Below, piece by piece: positions 8,500 to 18,148 of a stretch of DNA of 64,000 nucleotides (the first letter of the stretch is position 1; each line of letters opens with the position of its first letter). The DNA is from Anaerotignum sp. Its GTDB lineage: Bacteria; Bacillota; Clostridia; Lachnospirales; Anaerotignaceae. The notes beneath the pieces were generated by a model. The model was not told the origin of the DNA and ran no database searches. It saw only the letters and a list, made by a program, of their open reading frames with translations. The stretch spans positions 16,058 to 80,057 of the forward strand of contig NZ_DAOUQB010000006.1 of NCBI RefSeq assembly GCF_030625865.1. The letters are read 5' to 3'. The position numbers and the translations under genes are program-made.

Positions 8500-8532
8500 A
8501 CCCTCTATGAGAATATCATAGGGGTTTTTTTT
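8500..8532 (+). terminator. Terminator after clpX
   Basis: ACCCTCTATGA pairs with TCATAGGGG (one mismatch) and is followed by eight T. Confidence 0.85.
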
Positions 8533-8687
8533 ATTGGAATTTGTGGAATAAATATCAAGTGTTTTTATGCATAACGTCATAGAAGAAAGGAAATGGTTTG
8601 TTTTGAGTGGAAGAATGTACATGAAGTGTGGAATGAATAGCAATTATCACAAAAATGCAAAATAAAGAAAAAATGTTTGGAAATAAG

Positions 8688-8716
8688 TTGACGTTACAAA
8701 AATGCAATCTTATAAT
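8688..8716 (+). promoter_or_regulatory. SigA-type promoter of threonine ammonia-lyase
   Basis: TTGACG (8688-8693), a 17-bp spacer and perfect TATAAT (8711-8716) lie 70 bp before ATG 8787. This argues against the longer upstream reading of the ORF, which would run through the promoter. The rest of 8533-8687 is AT-rich with no gene seen. Confidence 0.8.
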
Positions 8717-8786
8717 AATGTGTATACGAGACGGAGACAAAAATAAACATTTGTACGTCAAAAAAAGACATAGGAGTGAATGGATA

Positions 8787-9980
8787 ATGTTATCTTTAGA
8801 AATGATTCAAAATGCAAAAGAGGTTTTAAAGGGAGTGGCAACTGAAACACCATTATTTCAGTCCAAAGTGATCAATCCTGATGGGGATGTGTATATTAAG
8901 TGTGAAAATATGCAGGTTACCGGTTCATTTAAGTTAAGAGGCGCTTACTATAAAACGGCGAATTTAACAGATGAAGAAGCAAAACATGGCGTTGTGGCTT
9001 GTTCCGCAGGAAACCATGCTCAAGGCGTTGCACTGGCTGCTCAGAAAAAAGGAATTCCTTCTGTTATTTGTATGCCTGCTGGAGCACCGTTGGCTAAGGT
9101 TGAGGCTACAAAAAGCTATGGTGCTGAGGTTGTATTAGTGCCGGGAGTTTATGATGATGCGGCGGCAAAAGCGGCTGAACTCAGAGATGAAAAAGGATAT
9201 ACATTTTTACATCCTTTCAATGATGAATATGTTATGGCAGGACAAGGAACCGTTGGTCTGGAAATTTTAGAACGCTTGGAGGATGCTGAAGTTGTTTTGG
9301 TACCCATTGGCGGCGGCGGATTAATCAGTGGTATTGCTTGCGCAATTAAGTCATTAAAACCTAATTGCAAAGTTTATGGTGTTCAGGCAGAAGGTGCACC
9401 TTCCATGTATAATTCCATTCTTCATGGTAAAGTTGAAACACTGCCAAGTGTAAGTACAGTTGCTGATGGTATTGCTGTAAAACAGCCTGGAGATAAAACA
9501 TTTGAAATGTGCCAGAAGTATGTAGATGGGATTGTAACGGTATCAGAGGAAGAAATTGCATCAGCCATCTTATTGTTGTTGGAAAAACACAAAATGGTAG
9601 CAGAAGGAGCAGGCGCAGTTTCTGTTGCAGCTGCAATGCACAATAAAGTGGACATTAAGGGTAAAAAGACAGTTTGTGTTATTTCAGGCGGAAATGTGGA
9701 TATTAACTTTTTAGATCGTATCATTGATAAAGGATTACAGGTAAACGGACGTTTAACAAAATTTGCTGTAACAATGATGGATAAACCCGGTCAACTTACT
9801 CAGTTGCTTCAAGTAATTGCGGAGGCGGGTGCTAATATCTTTAATATTAACCATGATCGTATGGTGCGTAACATCGCCGTAGGAAAATGTTTAGTTGATG
9901 TGACGGTGGAAACAAGAAATAAAGAACATAGCGAAGCATTGATTGAATTACTTGTTTCAAAGGGCTATGACGTAAAATAA
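8787..9980 (+). CDS. ilvA: Threonine ammonia-lyase with ACT domain
   Basis: The 397-residue PLP enzyme deaminates threonine to 2-oxobutanoate plus ammonia. The start is ATG 8787 behind AGGAG. PLP lysine is Lys49 in TGSFKLRGAY, and the phosphate-binding glycine loop is PIGGGGLISG. The C-terminal ACT domain (about 325-397; TMMDKPGQLTQLLQVI) is a regulatory fold. The short form with a single ACT domain resembles the catabolic/biosynthetic TdcB-IlvA group of Clostridia, so the precise role, isoleucine synthesis or threonine fermentation, is open. It is monocistronic with its own promoter and terminator. Confidence 0.92.
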   Translation: MLSLEMIQNAKEVLKGVATETPLFQSKVINPDGDVYIKCENMQVTGSFKLRGAYYKTANLTDEEAKHGVVACSAGNHAQGVALAAQKKGIPSVICMPAGAPLAKVEATKSYGAEVVLVPGVYDDAAAKAAELRDEKGYTFLHPFNDEYVMAGQGTVGLEILERLEDAEVVLVPIGGGGLISGIACAIKSLKPNCKVYGVQAEGAPSMYNSILHGKVETLPSVSTVADGIAVKQPGDKTFEMCQKYVDGIVTVSEEEIASAILLLLEKHKMVAEGAGAVSVAAAMHNKVDIKGKKTVCVISGGNVDINFLDRIIDKGLQVNGRLTKFAVTMMDKPGQLTQLLQVIAEAGANIFNINHDRMVRNIAVGKCLVDVTVETRNKEHSEALIELLVSKGYDVK

Positions 9981-10027
9981 TGAAAAACGGGTATGGTCAA
10001 TATACCCTTATTTTCTCATAAGTTTTA

Positions 10028-10060
10028 ACATCCTTTTGTTTCGACAAAAGGATGTTTTTT
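10028..10060 (+). terminator. Terminator after ilvA
   Basis: A perfect 12-bp stem ACATCCTTTTGT/ACAAAAGGATGT with a TTCG tetraloop is followed by six T. Confidence 0.95.
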
Positions 10061-10121
10061 ATATTGCATAGAAAAGGGATACCCACTATACTAGAAATTA
10101 ACTTGACAGTGGGGGGATATC

Positions 10122-11060
10122 ATGGATGGGAAGAAGAAGGCAGGAGTTGTTATTACCCTCAGTGGTGGGATTTGCTGGGGAATTTCAGGGTGCTTTGGAC
10201 AGTATTTATTTGTAGAAAAAGGAATTACGGCGGAGTGGCTGGTTACAATACGTCTTATTTTAGCGGGAATTTTACTGATTTTAATGGGATTTTCTTTAAA
10301 AGGGCGAAAGATGTGGGAAATTTTTAAAAATAAGGCGGATCGCAAGCTGTTCTTTGTTTTTTCTATGTTGGGTATGCTTATGTGTCAATATACATATTTT
10401 GCGGCAATACAGCATTCTAATGCCGGAACAGCGACAGTGCTACAGTCTTTAAATCCCTTGGTTGTATTGGGGGTTGTTTGTGTAAGGGAAATAAGACACC
10501 CTGACAAAGTGGAGATTGGTGCCATATTCTCTGCTCTTTTAGGTACCTTCTTCATTAGCACCCATGGTGATATTCATAATATGTCATTAACGGGAACTGC
10601 GCTGTTTTTCGGGCTAAGTTCTGCCATCGGAGCGGCACTTTATAACCTGCTTTCCGGAGATTTGATGAATAAGTACGGTGTATACGTTGTTGTTGGATTT
10701 GGAATGCTCTTGGCTGGTGTTGTGATGTTGCCGTTTGTTCATCCTTGGGAATACGAAATTCTATGGGACAGAGAAACAATTTTGGCTGTTGTGGGCGTTG
10801 TGGTGATCGGGACAGCTTTGGCTTTTTCGCTGTATTTAAAAGGAGTTAGTATGGTGGGGCCTTTTTTAGGCAGTCTTTTGGGAAGCATAGAACCGGTTAC
10901 TGCCGTTGTTGTGTCATTTCTATTTCTGGGGTCTGCATTTCATCCCCTTGAATTGGTAGGGTTTATTTTGATTTTAGGCACTGTATTGGGTTTGTCTTTC
11001 TATTCCAAAAAAGATACCGAACAGAAGGAGGGGATGGGGCATGAAACTGAGAAGATATGA
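10122..11060 (+). CDS. DMT-family (EamA) transporter
   Basis: The 312-residue protein has about ten hydrophobic segments and two EamA halves, starting with LSGGICWGISGCFGQYLF and later GLSSAIGAALYNLLSG. It is an inner-membrane carrier of the drug/metabolite transporter superfamily, whose members export amino acids or other metabolites; the substrate cannot be read from sequence. The start follows a GGGGGG tract. Its last 20 bp overlap the GNAT gene, so the two are translated together. Confidence 0.9.
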   Translation: MDGKKKAGVVITLSGGICWGISGCFGQYLFVEKGITAEWLVTIRLILAGILLILMGFSLKGRKMWEIFKNKADRKLFFVFSMLGMLMCQYTYFAAIQHSNAGTATVLQSLNPLVVLGVVCVREIRHPDKVEIGAIFSALLGTFFISTHGDIHNMSLTGTALFFGLSSAIGAALYNLLSGDLMNKYGVYVVVGFGMLLAGVVMLPFVHPWEYEILWDRETILAVVGVVVIGTALAFSLYLKGVSMVGPFLGSLLGSIEPVTAVVVSFLFLGSAFHPLELVGFILILGTVLGLSFYSKKDTEQKEGMGHETEKI

Positions 11061-11553
11061 AGAGTTTGATGCAAAATATGTAGTAGCATGGGTGCAGGAT
11101 GAGATCGTATATTATCAATGGTGCGCAGGTTTATTGGGTGAATATCCCCTTACAGAGGAAAAGATAAATGCATATTACAATAATCTCCCCAAAGACGTTA
11201 CTTTTTGGGCTATGACCGCTGAGATCGAGGATGAGGTTGTGGGACATATCACCTTGCGTTTTGCAGACGAGGAAAGGAAAACTGTTCGCTTAGGCTTTGT
11301 GCTGATAGCTCATGCGCGGAGGGGGCAGGGGATTGGAAAAGAACTGGTATCTGTTGCAATAAGGTATGCACAGCAGGTTTTGGGAGCACAGCAAATTACC
11401 TTGGGCGTATTTGAGGAAAATATTTTTGCAAGAAAATGTTATGAGTCTTTGGGGTTTATACAGAATGAGGAACGCATTGAAAAGTATCAGATTAAAGATG
11501 AGGTATGGGATTTTATTGAGATGATATATATGTGCCCTGTAGGAATTGAATAG
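11041..11553 (+). CDS. GNAT-family N-acetyltransferase
   Basis: The 170-residue protein carries the acetyl-CoA binding motif ARRGQGIGKELV (R/Q-x-x-G-x-G/A) at about 98-109. After it come GVFEENIFARKCYESLGF, the usual N-xx-A-xxx-YE-x-x-GF block. It transfers an acetyl group from acetyl-CoA to an unknown small molecule or protein. It overlaps the DMT transporter by 20 bp, and modification plus export of one metabolite is conceivable but not shown. Confidence 0.9.
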   Translation: MKLRRYEEFDAKYVVAWVQDEIVYYQWCAGLLGEYPLTEEKINAYYNNLPKDVTFWAMTAEIEDEVVGHITLRFADEERKTVRLGFVLIAHARRGQGIGKELVSVAIRYAQQVLGAQQITLGVFEENIFARKCYESLGFIQNEERIEKYQIKDEVWDFIEMIYMCPVGIE

Positions 11554-11642
11554 GAAAAGACCCTTAAAGTGGAAACTTCAAAATGATTTTTGAAGCAAAG
11601 AATATGAAAATCGACGATTTGTTATATAAATTTTAAATAAAT

Positions 11643-11690
11643 AAAAGCCCGAATTGCAAAGTGGATTTTACTGCAAGTAATCGGGCTTTT
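11643..11690. terminator. Bidirectional terminator between GNAT and DUF2148 genes
   Basis: AAAAGCCCGA-ATTGCA pairs with TGCAAGTAAT-CGGGCTTTT. The outer stem has A and T tracts on the two sides, serving convergent genes. Confidence 0.85.
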
Positions 11691-11719
11691 ATGAGGTATA
11701 ACTTTGTGAATAGTATTAA

Positions 11720-12298
11720 TTATTTCGCATTACAGCCAGGTGCGGCCACAGATGATGCGGAGGCTGTTGCCGGACGATCAAAATAAGGGCTCTTCTCAGA
11801 TACAGAAAGGGGAATGCCGTAACCCAGGAATACTTTTTCGGAGAAAAGGCCTAGGGATAACGCCGCTTTTCCTGCGGAAAACATGATTCGATTATCGATA
11901 TGATGTGCTGCTGCCACGGAAACGGCAGAGCCCATGGCAATGCCCAAATCACCCACGGCAAAGGCGCAATGTGTACCGCTTTTATTTGCACCGAAGCAAT
12001 CTCCTGCACCGCAGTAATTGCAGTAAGGCAGGCCTCGGTAGGTTTCCTGCGCACCAAAAAGAACGACACAAGCAGATAAATCTACATTTTCTGCATCTCT
12101 TAAATAAAAAGGCTGGCGGGTTTCCTCACCGATTTTTCTCATTTCTGCCGCAAGGGCATCTTTATCTGTTCCATCAATAATCAAGGCTTCCATGCTGTCT
12201 TTGCCGCAACCTTTAGGAGCGGTTTTTGCCGCTGCAATCATAAGAGAAGCCACTGTTTCAATTGCTCTTAGCTGAAGTTTTTCTCCGCTGTATTTCAT
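11720..12298 (-). CDS. DUF2148 (ferredoxin-like) domain protein
   Basis: The 192-residue protein starts at the ATG ending at 12298, with AGGAGGAATATA before it; a longer ORF adds 24 residues but has no site. It opens with a helix, AIETVASLMIAAAKTAPKGCGKD, and carries a Cys cluster, CNYCGAGDCFG followed by CAF, that resembles a 4Fe-4S ligand set. These features match the DUF2148 family of anaerobes, which has no assigned function. Late Gly/Ala-rich text (GDLGIAMGSAVSVAAAHHID) is also typical. Confidence 0.85.
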   Translation of the reverse strand: MKYSGEKLQLRAIETVASLMIAAAKTAPKGCGKDSMEALIIDGTDKDALAAEMRKIGEETRQPFYLRDAENVDLSACVVLFGAQETYRGLPYCNYCGAGDCFGANKSGTHCAFAVGDLGIAMGSAVSVAAAHHIDNRIMFSAGKAALSLGLFSEKVFLGYGIPLSVSEKSPYFDRPATASASSVAAPGCNAK

Positions 12299-12423
12299 CT
12301 TATATTCCTCCTTTTTCCTTTTGTAAATTAAATCATCTTTATTATACAGTATTGTCCATAAACCATGCAATATAGCAACAAGAAATGCATCTATGAAAAA
12401 GTGATGCGTAAGTTGTATATTTA

Positions 12424-12432
12424 TGGTATAAT
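12424..12432 (+). promoter_or_regulatory. Extended -10 promoter of ftsK/spoIIIE
   Basis: TGGTATAAT at 12424-12432 lies 62 bp before the chosen start. No good -35 is visible. Confidence 0.55.
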
Positions 12433-12493
12433 TTTTTATTAAGCAAACGAATGTTTAGTTTTTTTGATGCAAGAGATAGATGGGGTGAGAAGC

Positions 12494-15256
12494 TTGGCAG
12501 AACAGAAAAAGACAACAGCAAAAAGCGGTGCAAAAAGTGGGACCGCTAAATCTACTGCCGTGAAAAAAAATACAAATTCAAAAAGTGGGACGGGAAAAGG
12601 GAATTCGGAATTAAGCTCGCACAAGGGAACAACGAAAATATCGGCAAATAGCAGCCGTTTTGGAGACAGTATCTTGGACGAAATAATTCTGATTATTATA
12701 ATGCTGATTTCATTAGTGGCTGAAATTAGCCTTATCACGGAAAAAATGGGCGTGATTGGGCATATGTTTAACAGCTTGTTTAAAGGCCTGTTTGGCTTTG
12801 CAGGTGCATTGTTGCCTTTGTTCATCATTGTTTACTGTGGATGGTTGCTGGCAAGTGAAGAACGGAAAATGCCTGTGGTTCGTGGGATTGGCGGACTATT
12901 GTTTCTTCTTTGCGTTTCCGCAGGGGTACAACTAATTAATCCCATTGATGTCACGGCAAATATGAAGTTTTTCCAGAAAGTGGCGTTATACTACGGGGAA
13001 GGTTCTATCACCAACGGCGGGTTGTTTGGCGGCATTTTTGGAAGTATATTACATAGTGCCCTAGATACCCTTGGGAGTACGCTGGTATTACTTGTTTTAT
13101 TGCTGATTTCTTTGATTATGACAACGGGAAAATCCTTTTTTCAAGCCGTTGGTGATTACTTTGACCACCGTAAGGCAAAGCAAAAGGTGAAGTATGAAAA
13201 AATAAAAAGTAAGGCGGAACAGATTCGGCTGAAAGAGTTGGCGGAAGCAGAAAAAATGGAGCGACGCCGCAAGCGAAAAAACAAACAAAACAGTTATAAT
13301 ATTGAGTTGAATGATGAGGAAGGGAGTCCGGTCGAGGCCCCTGAGATAGAAGAAACTGTCTTTCGAAAAAAAGAACCGACAGAGTTCAAGAAAGCCACCC
13401 CTCTTTATAACTTTACTTTTGAGGAGGGGGAAGAACAAGAATTAACTTCTATGGAACAGTTGGAGACAGATTTTGAAGTGGAAGCAGATCATGAAGAGCG
13501 GCCTAACGAAGAAGAGGAAATTCCTGTAATCGTAGATGCCAAAGGGGATATGGATGACGGGGATCAGATGATCGAAGAAATTTTCAAGGAAGTGTCAGAG
13601 GAAATTTCAATAGAGGAAGAAACAAGCCATACAGAGGACGAGTCTCAGCCTGAAACAGAGGAAATTCCTATCGGCGTGTTAGAGGAGGAAGCCCCTACAA
13701 AGGAATCAACTGATGCAGATGAAGAAGGATTGCAGAATAAATCTTCGGCAGATGGGAAAGATGCAAAAGAGGCAGAAATTCCTGCTGCACCTGCGGAGGA
13801 AGAGATACCTTATGTATTTCCTCCCGTTGATCTTTTGGGAAAAGATCCCAAAACCGGTGGGGGCGACTCAAAAGCAGAGATGTTGGCCAATGCAAGAAAG
13901 TTAGAGTCTACATTAAAAAGTTTCGGTGTAGATGCAAAAGTGATTCAAATAAACAAAGGGCCAACGGTTACCCGTTATGAATTATCGCCCAGCCAAGGGG
14001 TGAAGGTGAGCAAAATCGTAAATTTGGCAGATGACATTGCCTTGAATTTGGCGGCAAGTGGGATCCGAATTGAAGCACCTATTCCCGGAAAGGCGGCAGT
14101 AGGTATTGAAGTGCCCAACAAAGAAACCCAATCGGTGTTTCTTAGAACTGTACTGGATAGTGACACATTTCAAAAACATGCTTCCAAGCTGGCATTTGCT
14201 TTGGGTGAGGATATTGCGGGGAACCCTGTGGTTACGGATATTGCCAAGATGCCCCATTTGTTGATTGCAGGGGCAACAGGCAGTGGCAAGAGTGTTTGTA
14301 TTAATACTTTGATTACTAGTATTTTATATAAAGCGGATCCAAAAGAAGTAAAGCTATTATTGGTTGACCCTAAGGTGGTGGAATTAAGTGTTTATAACGG
14401 CATTCCCCATTTGCTTATTCCCGTAGTTACCGATCCGAAAAAGGCTTCGGCAGCACTGAACTGGGCAGTTCGGGAAATGCTGGAAAGATATAACGATTTC
14501 GCTGCCTGTGGAGTTAGAGATATGAAGGGCTTTAACGCTATGAAGGACAAGGAGGGGGACGAAAAAGGGAAGATGCCCCAAATTGTAATTGTGATTGACG
14601 AGTTGGCGGATTTAATGATGGCGGCTCCCGGAGAGGTGGAAGACTCCATTTGTCGTTTGGCTCAGATGGCCCGTGCGGCGGGGATGCATTTGATTATTGC
14701 AACCCAAAGACCTTCTGTAGACGTTATTACAGGTGTCATTAAAGCGAATATTCCATCTCGTTTGGCCTTTGCTGTATCTTCGGGGATTGATTCCAGAACG
14801 ATTTTAGATATGGTAGGGGCAGAAAAACTTTTGGGTAAAGGGGATATGCTCTTCTATCCTGCGGGACAAAGCAAGCCTTCCCGTTTGCAAGGGGCTTTTG
14901 TTACGGATAAAGAGGTGGAAGATATTGTTTCTTTCTTGAAAAAGAGTGGACGACCCGGTTATACCCAAGAAACCATAGATCAAATTACCAAGGTTAGTAA
15001 ATCTGGCATGGATTCTGATGAAGACAGTGATGAATATTTTGAACAAGCGGTAGACTTAATTATTGAGAAGGAAAAAGCATCGGTTTCTATGTTGCAACGG
15101 CAATTTCGTATTGGCTATAACCGTGCTGCAAGGCTTATGGATGAATTGGAACGTAAAGGACTGGTGGGTTCTGAGGAGGGCAGTAAACCAAGGAAGGTAC
15201 TTATTACGCATGCCCAGTGGGAAGCCATGAAAGAGCCTGTGGAAGAAGAGATTTAG
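12494..15256 (+). CDS. ftsK: DNA translocase FtsK/SpoIIIE
   Basis: About 920 residues. I chose TTG 12494 because GGGGTGAG precedes it; TTG 12464 or ATG 12467 would add up to 10 residues but lack a site. A basic N-terminus is followed by about four membrane helices (residues 55-225), a long acidic Glu-rich linker (about 270-440), the alpha/beta motor domain with Walker A GATGSGKS near 593-600 and Walker [14 protein letters not shown], and a C-terminal winged-helix gamma domain ([19 protein letters not shown]). It pumps DNA through the division or sporulation septum. In a spore former it could be SpoIIIE. Confidence 0.95.
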   Translation: MAEQKKTTAKSGAKSGTAKSTAVKKNTNSKSGTGKGNSELSSHKGTTKISANSSRFGDSILDEIILIIIMLISLVAEISLITEKMGVIGHMFNSLFKGLFGFAGALLPLFIIVYCGWLLASEERKMPVVRGIGGLLFLLCVSAGVQLINPIDVTANMKFFQKVALYYGEGSITNGGLFGGIFGSILHSALDTLGSTLVLLVLLLISLIMTTGKSFFQAVGDYFDHRKAKQKVKYEKIKSKAEQIRLKELAEAEKMERRRKRKNKQNSYNIELNDEEGSPVEAPEIEETVFRKKEPTEFKKATPLYNFTFEEGEEQELTSMEQLETDFEVEADHEERPNEEEEIPVIVDAKGDMDDGDQMIEEIFKEVSEEISIEEETSHTEDESQPETEEIPIGVLEEEAPTKESTDADEEGLQNKSSADGKDAKEAEIPAAPAEEEIPYVFPPVDLLGKDPKTGGGDSKAEMLANARKLESTLKSFGVDAKVIQINKGPTVTRYELSPSQGVKVSKIVNLADDIALNLAASGIRIEAPIPGKAAVGIEVPNKETQSVFLRTVLDSDTFQKHASKLAFALGEDIAGNPVVTDIAKMPHLLIAGATGSGKSVCINTLITSILYKADPKEVKLLLVDPKVVELSVYNGIPHLLIPVVTDPKKASAALNWAVREMLERYNDFAACGVRDMKGFNAMKDKEGDEKGKMPQIVIVIDELADLMMAAPGEVEDSICRLAQMARAAGMHLIIATQRPSVDVITGVIKANIPSRLAFAVSSGIDSRTILDMVGAEKLLGKGDMLFYPAGQSKPSRLQGAFVTDKEVEDIVSFLKKSGRPGYTQETIDQITKVSKSGMDSDEDSDEYFEQAVDLIIEKEKASVSMLQRQFRIGYNRAARLMDELERKGLVGSEEGSKPRKVLITHAQWEAMKEPVEEEI

Positions 15257-15395
15257 CGGATTTCCAACATGAGCCGCTTGGGGATTGGGTAAAATATAGT
15301 GCTTTTTTATCGAATCTATCATAAGGATTATGTAAGAAGATTTGTTAAAAAGGTGATAAATTCATATTCCGGCGGAGTGAAAGGATAATTGTCTG

Positions 15396-15424
15396 TTGAC
15401 AAAAATTTCGGCATATAGTACCAT
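15396..15424 (+). promoter_or_regulatory. SigA-type promoter of the fhs leader
   Basis: TTGACA (15396-15401), a 17-bp spacer and TACCAT (15419-15424) precede the riboswitch by a few bases. Confidence 0.7.
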
Positions 15425-15431
15425 TTTCCTA

Positions 15432-15530
15432 GAGGTCATATGACTGACGGAAGTGGAGTTAACCACATGGAGTATGACTAGAATAAATGCCGACCGTCTG
15501 GGCGATGACGCTTGGACTGTCGGCTTTTTT
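15432..15530 (+). ncRNA. ZTP (pfl) riboswitch with overlapping terminator
   Basis: P1 is GTCATA (15435-15440) with TATGAC (15473-15478), and P2 is GTGG with CCAC (15453/15463). The hallmark 3' segment CCGTCTGGGC (15494-15503) follows. GCCGAC (15489-15494) pairs with GTCGGC (15519-15524) ahead of six T, a terminator that overlaps the pseudoknot segment. Known pfl RNAs bind ZTP/ZMP, a signal of low 10-formyl-THF, and turn on fhs or purine genes. Its place directly before fhs-folD fits. Confidence 0.93.
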
Positions 15531-15589
15531 ATTTGCGGTTCAAGACGTATGGAAACCGGTTAAACAACGGAAAGGAGTTTGTTTATCAC

Positions 15590-17260
15590 ATGAAAACGGA
15601 TTTACAGATTGCACAGGAGTGTACCATGGAACCGATTACGGCAATTGCCGCAAAAGCAGGGATTCCCGAAGAATTTGTGGAATGCTATGGGAAGTACAAG
15701 GCAAAAATCAGCGATAAGTACTATAATCAGATTAAGAACAACCCCGATGGGAAGTTGATTCTGGTGACGGCCGTAAACCCTACCCCTGCAGGTGAGGGGA
15801 AAACCACGGTGACCATTGGCTTGACACAGGCATTACAGAAACTTGGAAAAAATGCCATTACCTGCTTGAGGGAGCCTTCTCTTGGTCCTTGTATGGGGAT
15901 CAAAGGCGGTGCTGCGGGGGGCGGTTATGCGCAGGTTGTACCCATGGAGGATATTAACCTGCATTTTACAGGGGATCTTCATGCCATTACAACGGCAAAT
16001 AACCTTTTGGCATCTATGGTGGATAACCATATTCAACAGGGGAATGAATTAAATATTGACCCCAGAAAAATCACTTGGAAAAGAACCGTTGACTTGAATG
16101 ACAGACAGCTTCGTAACGTCATTTCCGGTTTGGGCGGTAAGGTAAACGGCACCCCCCGTGAGGATGGCTTCCAGATTACCGTTGCATCTGAAATTATGGC
16201 AATTTTTTGCTTGGCCAATGATTTAAAACATTTAAAAGAAATGTTAGGGCAGATTATTATTGGTTATACTTACAATGATGAGCCTGTTACAGCAAAGCAA
16301 ATCGGTGCAGATGGTGCAATGACTGTTTTATTGAAAGATGCACTTCAGCCTAATTTGGTGCAAACTTTGGAGCATACCGCGGCGATTATTCATGGAGGCC
16401 CTTTTGCAAATATTGCCCATGGCTGCAATAGCGTTCGTGCCACAAAAGTTGCGATGAAAATTGCGGACTATGTGGTGACAGAAGCCGGCTTCGGTGCGGA
16501 TTTAGGTGCGGAAAAGTTTTTTGATATCAAGTGCCGTAAGGCGGGGATTCAGCCGGATGCCGTTGTTTTGGTTGCAACAATCCGCGCAATGAAATATAAT
16601 GGTGGTATTGCCAAGGTTGATTTGAGCAATGAAAATGTGGAAGCTTTGAAAAAGGGCTTTGCAAATTTGGAAAAACATATTGAGAATATACAGAAATACG
16701 GCGTTCCTGTTGTGGTAACATTGAACCATTTTGTTGCGGATACCGAAGCGGAAGTTGCCTTTGTGAAAGAGCGTTGTGAGGCCTTGGGTGCAACCTTTGC
16801 CATTGCAAAAGTTTGGGCAGAAGGTGGCGAAGGCGGTCGTGCTTTGGCTGAAAAGGTTTTGGAAACTTTGGAGACGAAGGAAAATCATTTCCATACCTTA
16901 TATGGGGATGAATTGACCATAGAGGAAAAAATAAACTGTGTATGTAAGGAAATTTATGGTGCAGGTGCTGTAAACTTTTCAGGTGCGGCAAGAAAGACCT
17001 TAGCACAGATTGAAAAGCTGGGCTTTGGACATTTCCCTGTGTGCATTGCAAAAACACAGTATTCCCTTTCAGATGATCCCAAGGTTTTGGGGCGTCCACA
17101 AGGTTTTGAAGTAACGGTAAAGGAATTACGTATTTCTGCAGGTGCAGGCTTTATTGTTGCAATGCTTGGCGATATTATGACAATGCCGGGGTTGCCGAAA
17201 AAACCTGCAGCTTTAGATATTGATATTGATGACGATGGCAACATCGTAGGATTATTCTAA
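15590..17260 (+). CDS. fhs: Formate-tetrahydrofolate ligase
   Basis: The 556-residue cytosolic enzyme makes 10-formyl-THF from formate, THF and ATP. The start is ATG 15590 behind AAAGGAG; a longer ORF runs back into the riboswitch terminator and is not credible. The ATP-binding loop is TPAGEGKTT near residue 68, with [14 protein letters not shown] and the family block [11 protein letters not shown]. The length is standard. It is under ZTP riboswitch control and co-transcribed with folD (14-bp gap). It can feed purine synthesis or acetogenic/glycine one-carbon flow. Confidence 0.97.
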   Translation: MKTDLQIAQECTMEPITAIAAKAGIPEEFVECYGKYKAKISDKYYNQIKNNPDGKLILVTAVNPTPAGEGKTTVTIGLTQALQKLGKNAITCLREPSLGPCMGIKGGAAGGGYAQVVPMEDINLHFTGDLHAITTANNLLASMVDNHIQQGNELNIDPRKITWKRTVDLNDRQLRNVISGLGGKVNGTPREDGFQITVASEIMAIFCLANDLKHLKEMLGQIIIGYTYNDEPVTAKQIGADGAMTVLLKDALQPNLVQTLEHTAAIIHGGPFANIAHGCNSVRATKVAMKIADYVVTEAGFGADLGAEKFFDIKCRKAGIQPDAVVLVATIRAMKYNGGIAKVDLSNENVEALKKGFANLEKHIENIQKYGVPVVVTLNHFVADTEAEVAFVKERCEALGATFAIAKVWAEGGEGGRALAEKVLETLETKENHFHTLYGDELTIEEKINCVCKEIYGAGAVNFSGAARKTLAQIEKLGFGHFPVCIAKTQYSLSDDPKVLGRPQGFEVTVKELRISAGAGFIVAMLGDIMTMPGLPKKPAALDIDIDDDGNIVGLF

Positions 17261-17274
17261 GGAGTAGTGAGGAC

Positions 17275-18132
17275 ATGACAGCACAATTGATTGATGGTAA
17301 GTTGATTTCGGCACAGATTAAACAAGAGGCGGCAGTAGAGGCGGCGAAGATAAAAGAGGCAGGAGTGATTCCTTGTCTTGCCGTTGTTTTGGTGGGAAAC
17401 GATTCTGCCTCTCAAGTTTATGTAAATAATAAAAAGAAGGCATGCGAGGTTGTGGGCATTCGCTCTGTATCCTATGAATTAGATGGGGGAACAACAGAAG
17501 AAGAACTGCTCCGTCTTGTTGCACAGTTGAATGCCGATGAAGCCGTTCATGGAATTTTGGTGCAGATGCCTCTGCCGAAGCAGATCAATGAGGAAAAAGT
17601 AATCCTTGCCATTGATGCCAAAAAGGATGTGGATTGCTTTCACCCTATGAATGTGGGGTTGTTGCATACAGGGGGGAAGGGCTTTTTACCATGTACGCCT
17701 GCGGGAATTATTGAGCTGATCAAGCGCAGTGGGCATACCATCCAAGGGCAAAATTGTGTAATCATTGGAAGAAGTAATATTGTAGGAAAGCCTGTGGCTA
17801 TGCTGTTGATGCAGGAGAACGGAACGGTGACCATTTGCCATTCAAAGACCCGAAATTTGGCGGAAGTTTGCCGGGGGGCAGACATTATCGTCAGTGCAAC
17901 GGGAAAGGTAAATACCGTTACGGCTGATATGGTTAAGGCGGGTGCGGTAGTGATTGACGTAGGCATGAACCGCAACGAGGCAGGCAAACTTTGTGGCGAT
18001 GTAGACTTTGAACATGTAAAAGAAATTGCGGGGGCAATCACACCTGTGCCGGGGGGCGTAGGACCGATGACCATAGCAATGCTTATCAAAAATTGTCTGG
18101 TTGCTGCAAAAATGCAGAACAACTTGAAGTAA
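17275..18132 (+). CDS. folD: Bifunctional methylene-THF dehydrogenase / methenyl-THF cyclohydrolase
   Basis: The 285-residue enzyme interconverts 5,10-methylene-, 5,10-methenyl- and 10-formyl-THF with NAD(P). Seen are VGNDSASQVYVNNKKKAC with the catalytic Lys, the HGILVQMPLPKQ block, the nucleotide-binding VIIGRSNIVGKP and the terminal ITPVPGGVGPMTIAML signature. It follows fhs closely, so the two give a complete formate-to-methylene-THF step under one riboswitch. Confidence 0.97.
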   Translation: MTAQLIDGKLISAQIKQEAAVEAAKIKEAGVIPCLAVVLVGNDSASQVYVNNKKKACEVVGIRSVSYELDGGTTEEELLRLVAQLNADEAVHGILVQMPLPKQINEEKVILAIDAKKDVDCFHPMNVGLLHTGGKGFLPCTPAGIIELIKRSGHTIQGQNCVIIGRSNIVGKPVAMLLMQENGTVTICHSKTRNLAEVCRGADIIVSATGKVNTVTADMVKAGAVVIDVGMNRNEAGKLCGDVDFEHVKEIAGAITPVPGGVGPMTIAMLIKNCLVAAKMQNNLK

Positions 18133-18148
18133 ATTTGGGGAGGTAAAC

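Noticed and set aside
8655..8786. Longer N-terminus for threonine ammonia-lyase
   Set aside because: It runs through a TTGACG-17-TATAAT promoter; ATG 8787 has AGGAG and matches family starts.
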